DNA of 64,000 nucleotides. It comes from Saururus chinensis (Eukaryota > Streptophyta > Magnoliopsida > Piperales > Saururaceae). Under the pieces are notes generated by a model that was not told where the DNA came from, did not search any database, and worked only from the letters and a program-made list of their open reading frames with translations. Shown here piece by piece: positions 45,807 through 59,480 of the stretch; position 1 is the stretch's first letter, and the number at the start of each line of letters is the position of its first letter. Position numbers and translations under genes: made by a program. Location: NCBI GenBank assembly GCA_035235625.1, contig CP141140.1:22278685-22342684 (forward strand), read 5' to 3'.

Positions 45807-48366
45807 TACGTTTTTGGTTTATTAATTTCCGCTTGACTCCGATATATGACAAGTTTTTGTATACTCCGACTAAATATTCGGAGATATATATTTTATATGT
45901 ATAATTTTGTGATGTTTGTTGTATGTAGTAGCCATTAGGCAGAACTACGTTCGGATCCGATCGTATTGGAATAATATCCAATACGTACGTAGGCAACCAA
46001 CGGCAAGGCAACGTTGGCCAGATCCAAATCATTATAATAATATATTTTATTTTGTTGTACACGCGACGAACTATGAAGTTTCGTTGTGTGTACGTGTTCA
46101 TTACAACCTAAGTCTACGTACGAGGAAGCCTTAAAGCTTCGTAGTGCGTAGACGAACGTTGTACCTCTCGCACTTAGACGATGATTCCTGGCTCAAGGAA
46201 AGAAAAATTTCCTATTAGTGATTTTGTGGGCCCGACTCGGGTCGGGTCGTTACAACATGCAACATAAATAAAGTATCTTACACACATATAGTCGTACTAG
46301 CTAAACTTACACTTACTTTTGTTACTACACTTACACTTACATTTATGCTTACACTTACACTTACAATATATACATACTCGTATGACCTTATTCGTATGAA
46401 CTTACTTGTACGACCTTACTTGTACAATCTTACTCATACTCATAAACATACTCTTACTGTCTTCCTTAGAAGCTCACTTACTCTGGATCTTACACGTACA
46501 ACTTACTTAGAATTTGAAACATACAACTTATTGTTACTATCGTATACATACTACTGACAATTGAATCTCATTACTATCGTAGACCAGGAAAGATGCTCAG
46601 TTGATTACTTATCGAATGGCTAAAAAACGAAACTTAATCCATCAAAACCCTTAGTCTCAAACTCACAATGTTATCAAATTAGAGTTACTTACAATTCAAG
46701 TTCACATTAAGTAACTTATGCACGTATAATTATGTTCGGAATGACTTCTGTCTTACATTCTTTAGCCAACCAAGCTAGAATTGCACCCGTTCTGAAGCTC
46801 TAATCCACAAAGGTAACATCCTTTACTTAGCTCATTTCCCACCCTAACACCTTCAGTCTTACGAATCTCTGCACAACCTTACTTAAACTCGAATTCCATA
46901 CTGATACTCTTACCATCATACACTTACGGCCTTACATCTTACTCCATCTGCCTTAAAACCGAATCATTTTACTCGAACTCCTCAAATAACACCCTTTAGA
47001 CCTAAGTCTTATCATCAAACCCTTACTAATTTCATACTCATTGTTTTCTGTTACAATTCACCTTACGTACATTATGCAGTACAATTATGTTGTTATCTCT
47101 TACTAACTCACAGGTCCCCAAAAGCGCTATGAATCTTAAGTCTTCAAAATTCCTGCATCACCTAATTCTCTTGCTCGTAGCTCCACCGTACCCTCCAACT
47201 CAATCCGAACTGATCCTCCAATCTCATAAAGTCCAACCTTTGCCTGTCATTCATAAGTCTTCCCTCTCCCAACATACCGTTGTAATTTCCACATCCTAAT
47301 CCTTCAAATACCCCTTCGACAAACTTACAATCAAATACCCATAATCGTGCCCATTGATCACACACCACCAGCCCACAACGAAGATCAATCACATGCTTTG
47401 ATCACACACATATAATTCATAACTTGCTACCATACCCTTAGTCTTCACTAACATATGCACAATTCACATACAAATAACATGCTTATTTAATCAGCATAAG
47501 CATACAAAGAATTAAGTTATAAACTCCTAGCATCCTACTACACAATCAATGTATGCTATAATGAAATTATGAGTTCAACGTCCCCTACATCATAATCCAT
47601 GTGAGTTTGATGGTGAGTAAACGACGATGGCAGCATCGATAGCGGAATATACGGCCCAAAACATCGCATTGAGAGAGTCATTGTTGTCCCGAGGATTTTT
47701 AGAGATGCTGGAATTAATCTCGATAAGTTACTAATTTTACTCAAAACGAAGATTGGGCGCACTAAGGCAGCCAAACATAAGGTCGTGCCACTAGAAATGG
47801 CAAAAGTGACCACAGAATGGGGGTAACTGATAAGAGGTCGGCCAATGGTTAAAAACACTTCGTTGGCCACAAAACGTTAAAACAAACTGCGAACTATCTC
47901 TAGTAGCAACAATTCCGCATTGTCGAAGCCTCACAACATAGCAGAGGGCTTGGTTGCATACTCATGGATATAAGAGAGATAGAGGAGGGCTTTAACAACC
48001 ATATTGTCTAGTGGTGGAGCCGTTCCATAAACACACATTGAGGCACTAAGGCCTGGTGTAGGTGGCCGACAAAGGTGACACCATTTCTAAACACTACCCA
48101 CAACCAAATCATCGTACATATGGTCGTCCATCAAGCATGGCTTACGATGGAGGTTATGGGAACAACATCGATCGAGCCTTCGATGGGTTGAGTCTCATGG
48201 CTGACAATATTACTTCCCCCCTTGGAAGAATCGGAATTCGAGAACTTTTTCCCATAGGTTTTGGGTCATGCACAACAAAAGTGGGGGTGCAGAGGTAGAA
48301 TCGGAACAGAATTGTTGACCCTTGATGTCACTAGGCTGGGGCAAAGCCCATGTCGGTCTAACATAC

Positions 48367-50207
48367 TGTAATACCCTACTTTTCGATTATGTCTAACCAA
48401 GGGGGTTAGAGGTAATTAGTAATTTTTCTAATAAATTATAGACGGTTTCAACCTTTGAAACCTCCGTGTTTGAGTAGAGCTCGAAGAAATGAGCGTAATG
48501 AATCAAAGAACAAGCGAAACGGAGGTCGGGACCGGAAGTTATGACATTCAAGAATTATAGAAAATAGGAGGGACCCACTTAGAAAGAGTACAATTTATTG
48601 CTTTAAGTGGTTTAGTATCGAAGGGCTCGTCATTACGAGTCCAACAATAACAAGAACATGCAAATCCGAGTCTAGGGTAGGGAAATACGTGCGTTTGAAG
48701 ATTTGAATTTATTTAAAAAAAATAAAATAAACCAGCATGCGCCACAATGCAACCCGTGTAACGCGCGGGTGTGACCCGTGTAACTCGCGGGCACGACCTG
48801 TGCGGTTCCATGGGCGCCACGGTTTGGCGGCTCGGGGATCTATAAATACCCCATTTTGTTCTGATTCTCAGTCAGAACTTCTCCTCCCTCGTTTCTAACC
48901 GTTTTGAGGCTGATTAAGGCCGTTCAAGACCTGTTTCCTACTAAATCGAGCATGCTCTACGCAATGGAGTGGTCATTTCTTTGAGTTGGAGACCGTATAA
49001 GGAGGAAATGCCCCGAGACAAGGTGACCAACTTCGTTTTCTCTGTTTCTGGCCATCCTAATTCCGATTTAGTCGATTCAAGAGGCGTTCTTGACTAAATC
49101 AAGTGTGTTCTACGCGATGGAGGGTTCCGTTTTCTAAGTTGGTGATCATATAAGGAGGAAATGCCCTGAGACTAGGAGAGGCCCTGCCCGTTATCCTCAA
49201 ACACCGAAGCAAGAAAAAGAGACCTGGAGCAAGACAGGGTTCTATCCGTAGTTACCAAGCCTCAACAAGAGAAACAATCTAGAGTAGGGGAGGTTCTGTC
49301 CACTGCTCACGGGCACAGAAAACAAGAAGAGTCTCCTGTAAGGAGAACGTTTATATGTAGTCTTTCAGTGCAAGACGAGGAACGCATAAAGGCTTGAGGA
49401 AGCTCCATGTACTACCTCCGGATCTGAAGGAGAGGATGCCCAGAAGGTGCGAGTAACTTCAAATATTGATACCTTACGAGACATGATGGCAATAAGCATT
49501 TCTAATCTCCTATAGAACGACATGTGCTAGTTATGATGTGTATTATGCTACAATCCATATGCTTGCTATGCTTGTATGCCATGATGTATGCTTATATGCC
49601 ATGATGTGTGCTTTATATGTCATGATGTACGCTTATATGCTATGTTGTGTGTGGTCTCGCTCTAGGGTAGAGCGAGACGTGTAATATGTGTTTTCAGTCT
49701 TGGCTCAGTGATAGAGCAAGACATGTATATGTAGTTTTGATCCCGCTTTGTGGTAGAGCGAGTTATACGTTTTCATTGGCTTATTAATTTCCACTTGACT
49801 ATGATATATGACAAATTTTTATAAATATTAGTATATACATATTTTAACGTATATAATTTTGTGATGCCTGTTGTATGTATTAGCCATTAGGCTGAACTAC
49901 GTTCGGATCCGTTCGTGTTGGAATAATATCCAATATGTACGTAGGCAACCAACGACAAGACAACATTGGCCTGATCCAAATTAATTATAAATGTATGTTT
50001 TAATTTTGTTTTACATGCGACGAGCTATGAAGCTTCGTTGTGTGTATGTGTCCGTTACAACCTAAGTCTACGTATGAGAAAACTTAAAGCTCCGTAGTAC
50101 GTAGATGAATGTTGTACCTCTCGCACATAGATGATGATTCCTAGTTCAAGAAAAGAAAAAGTTTCTGTTAGTGATTTTGTGGGCCCGGCTCGGGTAGGGT
50201 TGTTACA
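48367..50207 (+). mobile_element. second solo LTR of the same family, 1841 bp, in D2
   Basis: Perfect TSD CATAC (48362-48366 and 50208-50212); starts TGTAATACCCTAC and ends GTAGGGTTGTTACA. TATA box GATCTATAAATACCCC at about 48836. It shares the layout of 44189-46254 but is clearly diverged, so the two are separate insertions. Confidence 0.92.
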
Positions 50208-51656
50208 CATACGACCCAAGTCCACGCAATGTTAGGCAGGACAGGTTGGCCCTAGCTAGGGTGGGTCACTCGACAGCGATCAGAGGCATACCCCGAAGCT
50301 AGGGGTGTCTATTTTGGGCCGAAGGTGGGTGGGGGAGGTCGGGAACGGCTGCCCCTTATTAAAATTGGGACAAGCCGGTGTCGTGGCTATCCGCTGGTAG
50401 ATGTTGGCGGTGGCAAAATCGCCAGTTAGAAGAAACAATTGAATTGGATTTAGCCGAGATGACAATGAGCTGAGTTAGGGTGACATACACGTATTGTCGA
50501 GCCATGAATGGCCAGATGGGGTCAGGGATGGACTTGGGATATGGTGGTGTCCAAGCAATTGCAAACTACAGCGAGCTGGACGGACACCGATTAGTGTTCA
50601 TCTGGAGTCTAGCGGTGGCAAATCGACACCACTAGACCAAAACTGTGTTTCAGACTGTGCGGAGCAATGGGGCGGAAGAGAGGTGCATAAGCGAAGAGTG
50701 TTCGTCATTGGCCCGAGGTGGAGCTGGCGACGGTGAGCCAAAGCTCCTTCTTCCACTCAACCACAAAAAACAAAAAGGGGAAGAAAAAGTGCTAGTCCGG
50801 ATCGGAAAGGGATGGAAGGAGGGATGAAGGTCTGGGAGAGGTAGCGGTTTAGGCTGGGGCGACAGCCTTGCTGTCATCGGGCTGGTAGAAGGCCAACAGC
50901 CTGTCGGCAGTGGTTAGAGACCAGCGGCACAATCGTGGTTTGTAACACACAAGAATGGGAAAAGAAAAAGGGAGGATTTTTATCCCATTTGGAAAGAGGC
51001 AGAGGGGGTTGAGGGAGGCGGCAGCCTTGCCATCGCCGGACTGGGGGAAGGCCAACGGTAGATTGGCGACGGCCAACCACCAGTGGCACGGCCGGCGGCC
51101 GCAACAAATAGACAAAGAGAAAAAAATGGGCGGCGAAGTTTTTACCTCACGACGGCGAACCAGGGGTGGGGAGGCCGGGACGGAGGTGTTAGGAGGTGGT
51201 CATGGCTGGGGCGAAGCCGTGGCGACGAGCTGACTGCCATGCAAGCAGAGGCGGTGGCAGATCCGGAGAAAATTTGAAAAGGGGGTCCGACGGCCAGCAC
51301 CGGCAGCCCCTCCGGCCTCATGCAATGAACTGGGACACTGTTCATCCTAGTGGATTGGGCGTGCTGGCCGTGCCCTATCAGTTTTTATATATTTTTTCTT
51401 TTCCATTTCTTTCTTTTTCCCCGTTTCAGATCTCCCATGACTCGTCTGATTTTCGAGCCAAAAAATTTCTAGGATGTGTCGAGGTCCATGACCTGCAACT
51501 AAACACCACTCCCGACTCTTACGATCACGAATATTACAAATATGGATACGCCGAAGCGTTAAATTTCTTCATTAAAAATATAAGTAGAAATTGCAAAACA
51601 TTGAAAAAAATAGCAAAAATATGTAGAAAAGTTACAGAAAAATCGGCAATGTCACA

Positions 51657-53650
51657 CAAACAATCCCCGATTGGAAAGTCTGAAGGAATTACGCAGTTTG
51701 GGTAAATTCTATTACGGGGAAGACTCCCTAGTAAGCTGGTGCACTCGGCTACACTAGCCTAGATTCTCAGGGTCCAGATGGTCCTAATAGTTTTGTCTCC
51801 TTATAACATTGCCGCTCTTCTCAACCCGGAGAGGAAAACCCATGTTCGAGGGACTTGAAACCCTGTCATTTGAGACGTAAAACCCCTTCTTTTGGCCTTC
51901 CTTTCAGACGTAAAACCGAATCGATAAGCCTTTGATCGATTACGACAAGTAATATCACACAATTGCATCCAATCGATTAACCAAGGCTAATCTTGATTAA
52001 AATCTCATTCGTAAATCTGTCTCATGATGCATGTGACATGGTACATATGTGAACAATGATACATAAATTCTAATTCATGAAATGTGCTCCCATCAGCCAC
52101 ACATGCATCCTTTCTAGCCTTAAGCATCAACATTCATCATAATTACCCCCACATGTGTGTACATGGTAGTAGCATTTAATCCTATGCATATGGACATGCA
52201 TTATGAACTACCCATTAACATACTACACACATGCTTATTGAAACTAAATCATGGCTTCTTACTGAAATTATGGGTAAAAACCATCAAAAAACATAATTTG
52301 AGTCAAATGTAACCTCACACTAGACTTAAGTAAGCATATTCATGGTACTATACTTTAAGCTAGACATGACACCATCATTCACCCATAATCTAATCATAAT
52401 ATGTGAAGGCATTCAAATCCATTATCATGCTGTAAACTTACTGGAATCCTAAGTAAAATATAAAGGATCACTCAACGTGAATTTAGGATAGGAAATCATA
52501 ACATGCTAAACCGAATAACATGTAGCCCACTTCACACATCATAGCTCTCAACATAATATTCATGTCATCAAAGTAGCATTTCCAAGTATAAATCACTCAT
52601 CATAATCACAATAAATAGTATTTAAGAAATAGAACATGAAAATGAGTAAAATTAGTAAAATGGCAAACTTCCGTTTTGGTGTTCAATCGGCCTGAAGGGC
52701 CGTTCGATTGCTTGACCATTCGATCGGCCTATAATGTAGTTCAAATGCCAACACGGTGGTTCTGGTTTGTCTTTATCCTTATGAACTCAAAACCAAAACT
52801 TTACAAAATCACCATGAATATTCAAATCTCACACTCAAACATCATAATAATGAAATCCAACCTTAGTAAATGGTAAGTCTAGTCATTATCGACTAAAACA
52901 CGAAGAAATCACAAGAAAGATTAAGCTTTACATAACCCACCATTAAAGCTTAACTTTATGCAAACCCACATAACTTCACCAACTTCAAATCCGAAATCAC
53001 AAACCTATTTTGAAAGAAAACCCTTACCTTCAGTGAGTTTCTTGACTTGAGTGTAGAGAATTGGAGTACAGAGGTTGTTTTTATAGAGAGTTTAAAGAAA
53101 AAATTTTTGGAGATGCCTTTATAAAGAATATAGAGAGAGCTTGAAGAATATTGCTTGAAGAACTTCAAAGATTGATTGAAGAACTTGGAGTTGGAGATTA
53201 CTTGAGTCTTCTTGAAGAATTTGTAGAGAGAATGAGAGATTAAATCTTCTTTCTTGATTAATTTGAGAGATTAAGTGAGAGTAAAGAGTAAAAATCCCTT
53301 CCCCCTCCCTCCTATTTCTAATGAGGTTTTCCCTTATAGCATGAAGAAAATACCCCCCAACTTGCCAAAAAATAGCTATATTGGGGGATATTTTGGTAAA
53401 TTGCTCAAAATTGTTGCAAAGAGCCTATCAATCGCCTTATGGTCTGATTGATCAAGCCACCATATTGCCTACAGGACGTATGTTCAATCAATTTTTGGTT
53501 CAATCTGCCCAATTGGCTTGCAAATCGGGCTTTTTGAATCCCCGACCCAACATTTTTGCTTGGAACTGTTAAAGCTTCGGTTTGGGCCTTCTAAAGGCAG
53601 TGGGTTTCAATCGAGGCCTGCGGCCCGGTCATCAATGCCCAGCATGTTAG
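51657..53650 (-). repeat. A-type LTR remnant ('C')
   Basis: Resembles LTR A from about 13840 on: TTCTCAGGGTCCAGATGG at about 51763 matches 13970; TCATGATGCATG and the GTACATATGTG segment match 14235-14260; CCGTTCGATTG / CATTCGATCGGCC (about 52700) matches 14915-14940; and CTTATAGCATG (about 53333) matches the TATA zone near 15720. It was presumably the target of D2. The right end was not located; beyond about 53400 the match fades. Confidence 0.6.
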
Positions 53651-53869
53651 TAAGGCCAGGCCATAGGGGTGCCATGGGTTCTCATGGACGTCCGTAGTCC
53701 AGATGTCCATCTGTGTTCGTATCTTGTTTTATATAGAGTAGACAATTTTTTTGGTTTGGGGCTGACATGTTCTTGTCCATGCCTGCGGATATTTGACACC
53801 TTTACCTAACATTTCCTTAAATATTAATAGTAATTAATACTAACTATTAAGAGAAAAAATAGGATCTAG

Positions 53870-54155
53870 TACATATGTAACATCTTAGGATAATCTTAAC
53901 ATACTATATAGGTCTTAATAGATTAAAAACATGGATCTAGTACTTATATAGCATATTAAAGCAATCTTAACATGTTACATAAATACTTGACAACTTGAAA
54001 AGATGAATCTAAAACCTATATAGCTTATTAGGACAATCTTAATATGCTATATAAATATTAAAATACTTGAAAGTATAGATCCGTTATCTATGTAACATAT
54101 TAGAATAATTTTATCATAATACATAGGTACTAAACAATTTAATTTAGGATAAAAA
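53870..54155. repeat. about 72-bp diverged tandem repeat
   Basis: Four units beginning RGATCTAGTACTTATATAGC (about 53871, 53933, 54004 and 54078), each followed by CAATCTTAACATG-like words. AT-rich, no element identity. Confidence 0.65.
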
Positions 54156-55049
54156 TTAAGGTATTAAAATATTTATCTATGTCTATTCATATTCATTGTA
54201 TTTGCAAGGAGAGGACTTGGACAAAGCATGATACAAACTAAAATGAACACAGATAAAAAATATATAAATGGTAGAAGGTACAACCCTTTGTTATTAATAA
54301 TGTTAGCTTAATATAGCAGCCAAGTTATCGATAGTGTTAGCTTAATATAGCAGCCAATTGGGTGGGGGGTGGGTGGAGAGGAGGGATAAGAAGAGGGCAG
54401 TTGAAGGGAGGTAAAACGACATTCCATTGTCAAAATAAGAGGCATCCAATGATTAGCCGAAGAAAATAGGTGTCAACCCGTCTTTAGTCCACTTGAAACT
54501 AAAGGCAATCGTGTGGATTCTTAAAGTTTGAATTCGACGATCTCTTTTAATAATGATAAGACATGTCAAGTAAATTATTAAATTTTGCTGAGGAAATTCA
54601 ACTGGTCAAACAGGTTCACTTTTATTTTACATGTAAATGATTTTCTTGGGAGCTTGTGAGTGAGCTAGAAAGTCTTTTTGGCGGATATTTTAGTGGTCTT
54701 TGTCAGACATCTGTTTTCTTGTTTTGTGTTTTGATGCCTATGCTTGTACTAAATTATTTTCACTCTTACATTTATATTACGAAGAAAAGGCATTCGCAAA
54801 AATCCAGTTTATGAACTCCAGTCTCTTTTCTTGGTAATCCTCTTTTAACAATATAACCAAAACATCAATTGATTGTAGTCACATAGGTTTTATCTTATTT
54901 GTATTATGTCGCTTTACGTTTTATATCTGCTTGTAAAATGCAAAGAAAATGTCATTACTCACTAAGTTTTGTTAAATCTAACACACTCCATCGTCCCCAA
55001 CTCTACGTATTGTAGAATTGATATGTGTATTAAGGATAACAAAGAAGTG
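54156..55049. other. intergenic, no gene seen
   Basis: Holds one short direct repeat (GTTAGCTTAATATAGCAGCC at about 54302 and 54337). Nothing else was recognised. Confidence 0.5.
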
Positions 55050-56065
55050 GCTCTATAACATCCCCGAAATTTCTTCAATTTTAAAAATAGAAAATTTGGG
55101 CTCATAACAGGTTTTCAGGCTTAATAATTATTTTAATTGAATTTTATTTAATTTTATTTTTATTCTTTTGAAAGAACTTTGAAGCCTTTGATAGGGTTAC
55201 AAGATATGAATGAATTAAGCTAAAGAATGCATAATCCGAACACTAGAATTATAGGCTACAACTTCAAGAAATGTAATACGGGTGGAGCTTACTTTAAAAT
55301 TAGAAGATACCCTTGTGAGGTCTTATTTCGTATGGCTCGTTAATATAAGTACATCGGTATTAAGAATGTGCAAATCTAAGTTAATAGTAGAGAGTTACGG
55401 TAGTTTAAAGTTTTTAAAATATATTTTATTTGTTTAAATAAATATAATTATGGCATCAGCGGCTTCAATGGCACTCCAGTGCACATCGTGTGGCATGCCA
55501 ATGCACGCCACATAGTGCACATTGGTGAGAGGTTGCATGCTCTCCCCCATAAAAGGGGGAGGGGTTTTCTCATTTATTCTCACTCCTATTTTTCTCTACG
55601 AGTGTTTCCACATCTATATACCTTTTTTTTTTTTCATTTTGGAGCCATTTAAAACCAGTTTTAGCTTTTTCTAGAAGGCAAATCTAACTAATTCAAGAGT
55701 GTTCTATATTGTAAGAGGGTCACTTTTGTAAGATGATTAATCATGATAGGGGAGCGTCCCAGGGCAAGGCTTTGCTTGTTGGCCTTGGGCTACAAAGAGA
55801 GAAAGCCCTGAGGTAAGGGGCGCATCTTTCGATCCTAGAAGGTAAAATCGTCTCTGCGCAAGGGAAAGCTTTGTCCGCTGCTTCTAAGCCTGAAAGGAAA
55901 AATCGTCTTAGAGTAAGGGGAGACGTCTGCTGCTTCAAGGCCTAAGAAGAGGCATCGTCCCCTGATAAAGAGAGGCTTTGCCCACAATTTTTGACCCTAT
56001 AAGTAGAGATTGTCCCGAGGAGAGGGGAGGCTATGCCATAAGGACTATTATCTTAGCTGCTGTTA
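55050..56065 (+). repeat. gypsy LTR remnant with tandem units
   Basis: Resembles the solo LTRs at 44189 and 48367 in order. A module copy (ATCGGTATTAAGAATGTGCA at about 55352) is followed by a TATA-like CCCATAAAAGGGGGAGGGG (about 55547). Then comes GTGTTCTATATTGTAAGAGG, equivalent to the TRTGYTCTACGCAATGGAG zone, and about five degenerate 55-60-bp units of the type ATCGTCCCNNGAGNAAGG...GGCTTTGCCC (55750-56040). No clean ends or TSD were found. Confidence 0.6.
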
Positions 56066-59000
56066 GAGTAGAAAACATAATTTATGGAACGTGACAATTT
56101 AAAATGTCATTCAGTCCCTAAAAAATACAATTTTTCCCATCATGGGGTTGGAAATATGATTTTTAATGTCATTTTGACCTTGTCGTCATTTAGGGAGATT
56201 ATCATCTCTCACATTGGCATGTCGAATAATGGTGTATTATATGTGTTAGCTAGATTGGAACAGTTATCTAATGTAAACAAAGTCTAGACTGATTCTGTTC
56301 TAGCTCCCATTGCTTTAGCTATCTTGTGTCTGGTTAGGCTTCTTGCTTTTATCAACAAAGTCTAGACTTATTATAATATAAATTTACGAAGTATGTACCA
56401 CCATAATACACAAGTCACAATTACACCATAATACACAAGTCACAATTACTGCAGTGGAGACCAACACCAATGTGATTAATCCAGATAAAGCCAAAAGTAT
56501 ATAAATTTCTTGCTCATGCTGGTAGCTCATAATAGCCTTGAATTTTTGGTTTGTTAGCTCGGATGAAGGAAAATGAGCTCTCACCTGCAGTCTGTTTCAC
56601 TGGAATTTGTAGCATAATTTGGAATAAGGGGTTGGGTTAAGAGAGAATTGGGTTTCAAATAATTATGGGAGAATCGTGAACCTCATTTCTCACCCTTGTT
56701 CAAATAATTATGGGAGAATCGTGAACCTCATTTCTCACCCGTTTCATCTCTCACCCTATTGCCAGCATCTTCATGAACTTGTTGGAATTATTTTTTTCTA
56801 ATATAAAGCTATCTTCCACCCACACATAAAAATAACTTGTCATCAACCTTAGTAATTCTAGGTCACCGGTTCAGGTCCAACATATTTTCTTAAGTATATT
56901 AGAAATCAGGAAAATATAGCTTTCAATATAACAGCTAGCAAGCAGGCTAGGAGCTCCAGCTCGAAACATCCTCACAAATTATAACAAATTAAAAGTAATA
57001 AAAATTACAAAAACACTCCAATCGTTTATCCACTGGGGCCCTGACCCACATGCCACATTTGAAGAACTCTCGTTCCATAAAGTTGCTGCGGTGGGTTAGT
57101 TAGGATTTAGGAAGCAGGTGGCATGACATTCACTTCCTCCCTAATCAATCCAACCACATTTGCTTCGCCTTCCACGCACCAAACCCCTTAGTTTCACTCT
57201 AGCAGGTTACCTTGAGCTGCCAACATTATACCAGGATAAATTAGACACATGCCAGGTATTGAATGGCTCAACTCCCGCATGAGAATGTGGATGTTCTTCC
57301 CTTTTTGGTGAACATGTCAGAGAGTTAAATGCATGTGACAGTGCTACAACCAACATTTCCAGCTTACTAAAACTTACCAATGTAAAGTGTATCTCATTAA
57401 TATTCTTTATTATGAATACAAACAAAATAATTCTGAGGCCTGAACTCGGATGGAGGCATGCTATAATTCTTTTTAATAAAAAAAATATAATTATACTATT
57501 TCTTACGAAAGAAAAGAGTTTGTACATATTAAAATGAAGACGTAAGATTCATGTTTGCCAACCTTAAATTGTTAAAAAAATATTATTAATTATAAGTAAT
57601 TATAAAAGTACTCCCTTTGAAGTATTTAAATCTAAGATGGAGCCTTATGATGTTTATGAATATTTTTGTTTAAAACTTTGTAAATGCTTATTGCGGCATG
57701 CACATTAGATGCATTGCGCACAAAATAGGGTAGTGGATGGGTGATTCAAACTTGCCCACCCTTAGTTTTGCATGCGTGGATTTAGGGCGCCCACCCTCCT
57801 GAATGCTCTGGGCATATATAAATGGGACTTTGAGAAAAAAATTATACATATTTTTCTCTACACAAGAGTATTAATGATTTATTATGGTATATGAAGGAGG
57901 TAAGCATGATGAAGCATGATGATTATGAATGAGAGTCTCAGGCTTGAGCCAACTACATATTTTCTAATTTAGATTTTCTTGTGAACAAGTTGTTGCAGAG
58001 TTAGGACTCTTCTAAAATAGCTGGAAGAAGTGGTTCCCCGCCATGTGCTTCACCTTCCAATCTCCTGAGCCTCACCAGAAAGCACTTTGTAAGACTCTCA
58101 CAAACACATTCCCTATAAAATAGTCATTCCAGCCTGCAAGCTACACACATTCCTTATCTATACTTATTCATAATGTTGTTTCCACTCATGTATACCGAAC
58201 CATTCACAATTTATGATTTATCATGAACGTCACCCATAATTTTATACCTTCAAATACCAGGGTTTGAAAATTTTAGGCTAGTATCATAGAAGAGTGCCTT
58301 TGTTGCATATAAAAAAGTTCGGTTTATATGAGTATGGGTTCATGCGCAACATCATCGAATAACACATGCTACTCAAGGGGCAACACGAGCCTTGGATCAT
58401 GTTAACTTTTTCTTATTAAAAATTACTCTTTTGCCTTGAAAATGGATTAGAAAAAGGAATTATCCGCCCTAACATTGACAATGTGTAGTAATTGTATAAA
58501 TGGTAGGGACAAGATATACAATAATGATGTAAACATGTATAGATAAAAGTTTGATTTAAATTTAGGTTAAATGAGCTGTCACAATCCATTTCTAGCTAAC
58601 CATGCATTTTTCTACTAAATTTTATAACAAGCAAAGATAAAATAAAGATTGACAGAAAAAAAAGAAGACATAAATCAACTGAACTTATGTTGGAAAGAAG
58701 GTTACTGCCATGTGATCCAATTTACAAGCTTCTAACTTGTAGGCACTTCAGCTCAACAAGTCTTGAAGGGATTAAACAAATGTTAATATGCCCTACCAAA
58801 CCCTAACAAACATGTCACATCTCCCTAGGAAGGGGAATATGCAGAAACTTTAATGTCATTCCCTTCCTAAATTAACACCAACTGGATCTAATCTACTTTG
58901 ACAATTGCTTCACACCAATTAATTGATTTATTATTCAAGCGTGGTTAATTATATTTATGCCTTAATCAACAATCCAAGTAATGATTAGGGGGAACATGTG

Positions 59001-59480
59001 TTTAACAAAAATAACACGCATTTAACCCTGCATTATGATGGATTTCAAAAGTGCGTGTTTGAAAAAACAGTTCCGGGTGGTCAAAGTCAATCATCACGCT
59101 CGAGGATGACAGCAGGGAAGTTGGATTGGAGATTTGTAGATGAGGTACGTGGGCCCAGCTTCTGCATCTCTGGGGGGCCCATTTGGCAGAAAACACAGAT
59201 CGACGGCTGAGATCTTGATGGCATTTCGGAAGTTTATTAGAAATTTGAGGTCATTTGCAACAACTGCGTGCATCTCCCTCGCTCTCGCTTCTCTGTCGAC
59301 TGTCGCCCCCTGCAGTTCTGCTATTAAATCGGCCGTTCTTCCTCCCGAGCGAAATCCCGTCATCATTTCCGTTTTTTCTTAAAAAAAAATATTTTACTCG
59401 AATTAGTCCGAGTTCCGTACAAATGCAGCTCGATTCCGAGCTCCAATGCTGGACTCCGAGTTCCAAGCGGCGGCCGATTT
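56066..59480. other. intergenic, no gene seen
   Basis: Two local duplications stand out: ACCATAATACACAAGTCACA twice at about 56399-56450, and a 44-bp direct repeat containing AATTATGGGAGAATCGTGAA (about 56660 and 56704). No coding region was recognised. The last part may hold distal promoter sequence of the receptor-like kinase. Confidence 0.5.

Larger units (their letters stand above)
44189..46254 (+). mobile_element. solo LTR, 2066 bp, in D2
   Basis: Perfect TSD ACATG (44184-44188 and 46255-46259); starts TGTAACGACCC and ends GGGTCGTTACA. + orientation, with TATA box GGCTATATATACCCC at about 44744-44758. The transcribed part has about three units of a 170-bp repeat (GACTAAATCRAGTATGYTCT at about 44850, 45026 and 45197), a 20/40-bp array (45420-45665) and a hairpin triplet (45695-45806). 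Confidence 0.93.
43960..51656 (-). mobile_element. Element 'D2': decayed second copy of D1, split by two solo LTRs
   Basis: Matches D1 piecewise: AGTAGGAAAATACCTAGTAG at 44093 corresponds to 17303; the CTTAC/CATAC-rich tract 46260-46560 to 17540-17945; TCCCGAGGATTTT at about 47688 to 19841; GGCTGGGGCAAAGCC at about 48334 to the GGCTGGGGTGGAGCC at 20669; and ACTCCCGACTCTTACG at about 51506 to 21643. The right end AATGTCACA at 51656 corresponds to GACCTTACA at 21777. The GC-rich interval of D1 is much less GC-rich here. No genes. Confidence 0.72.
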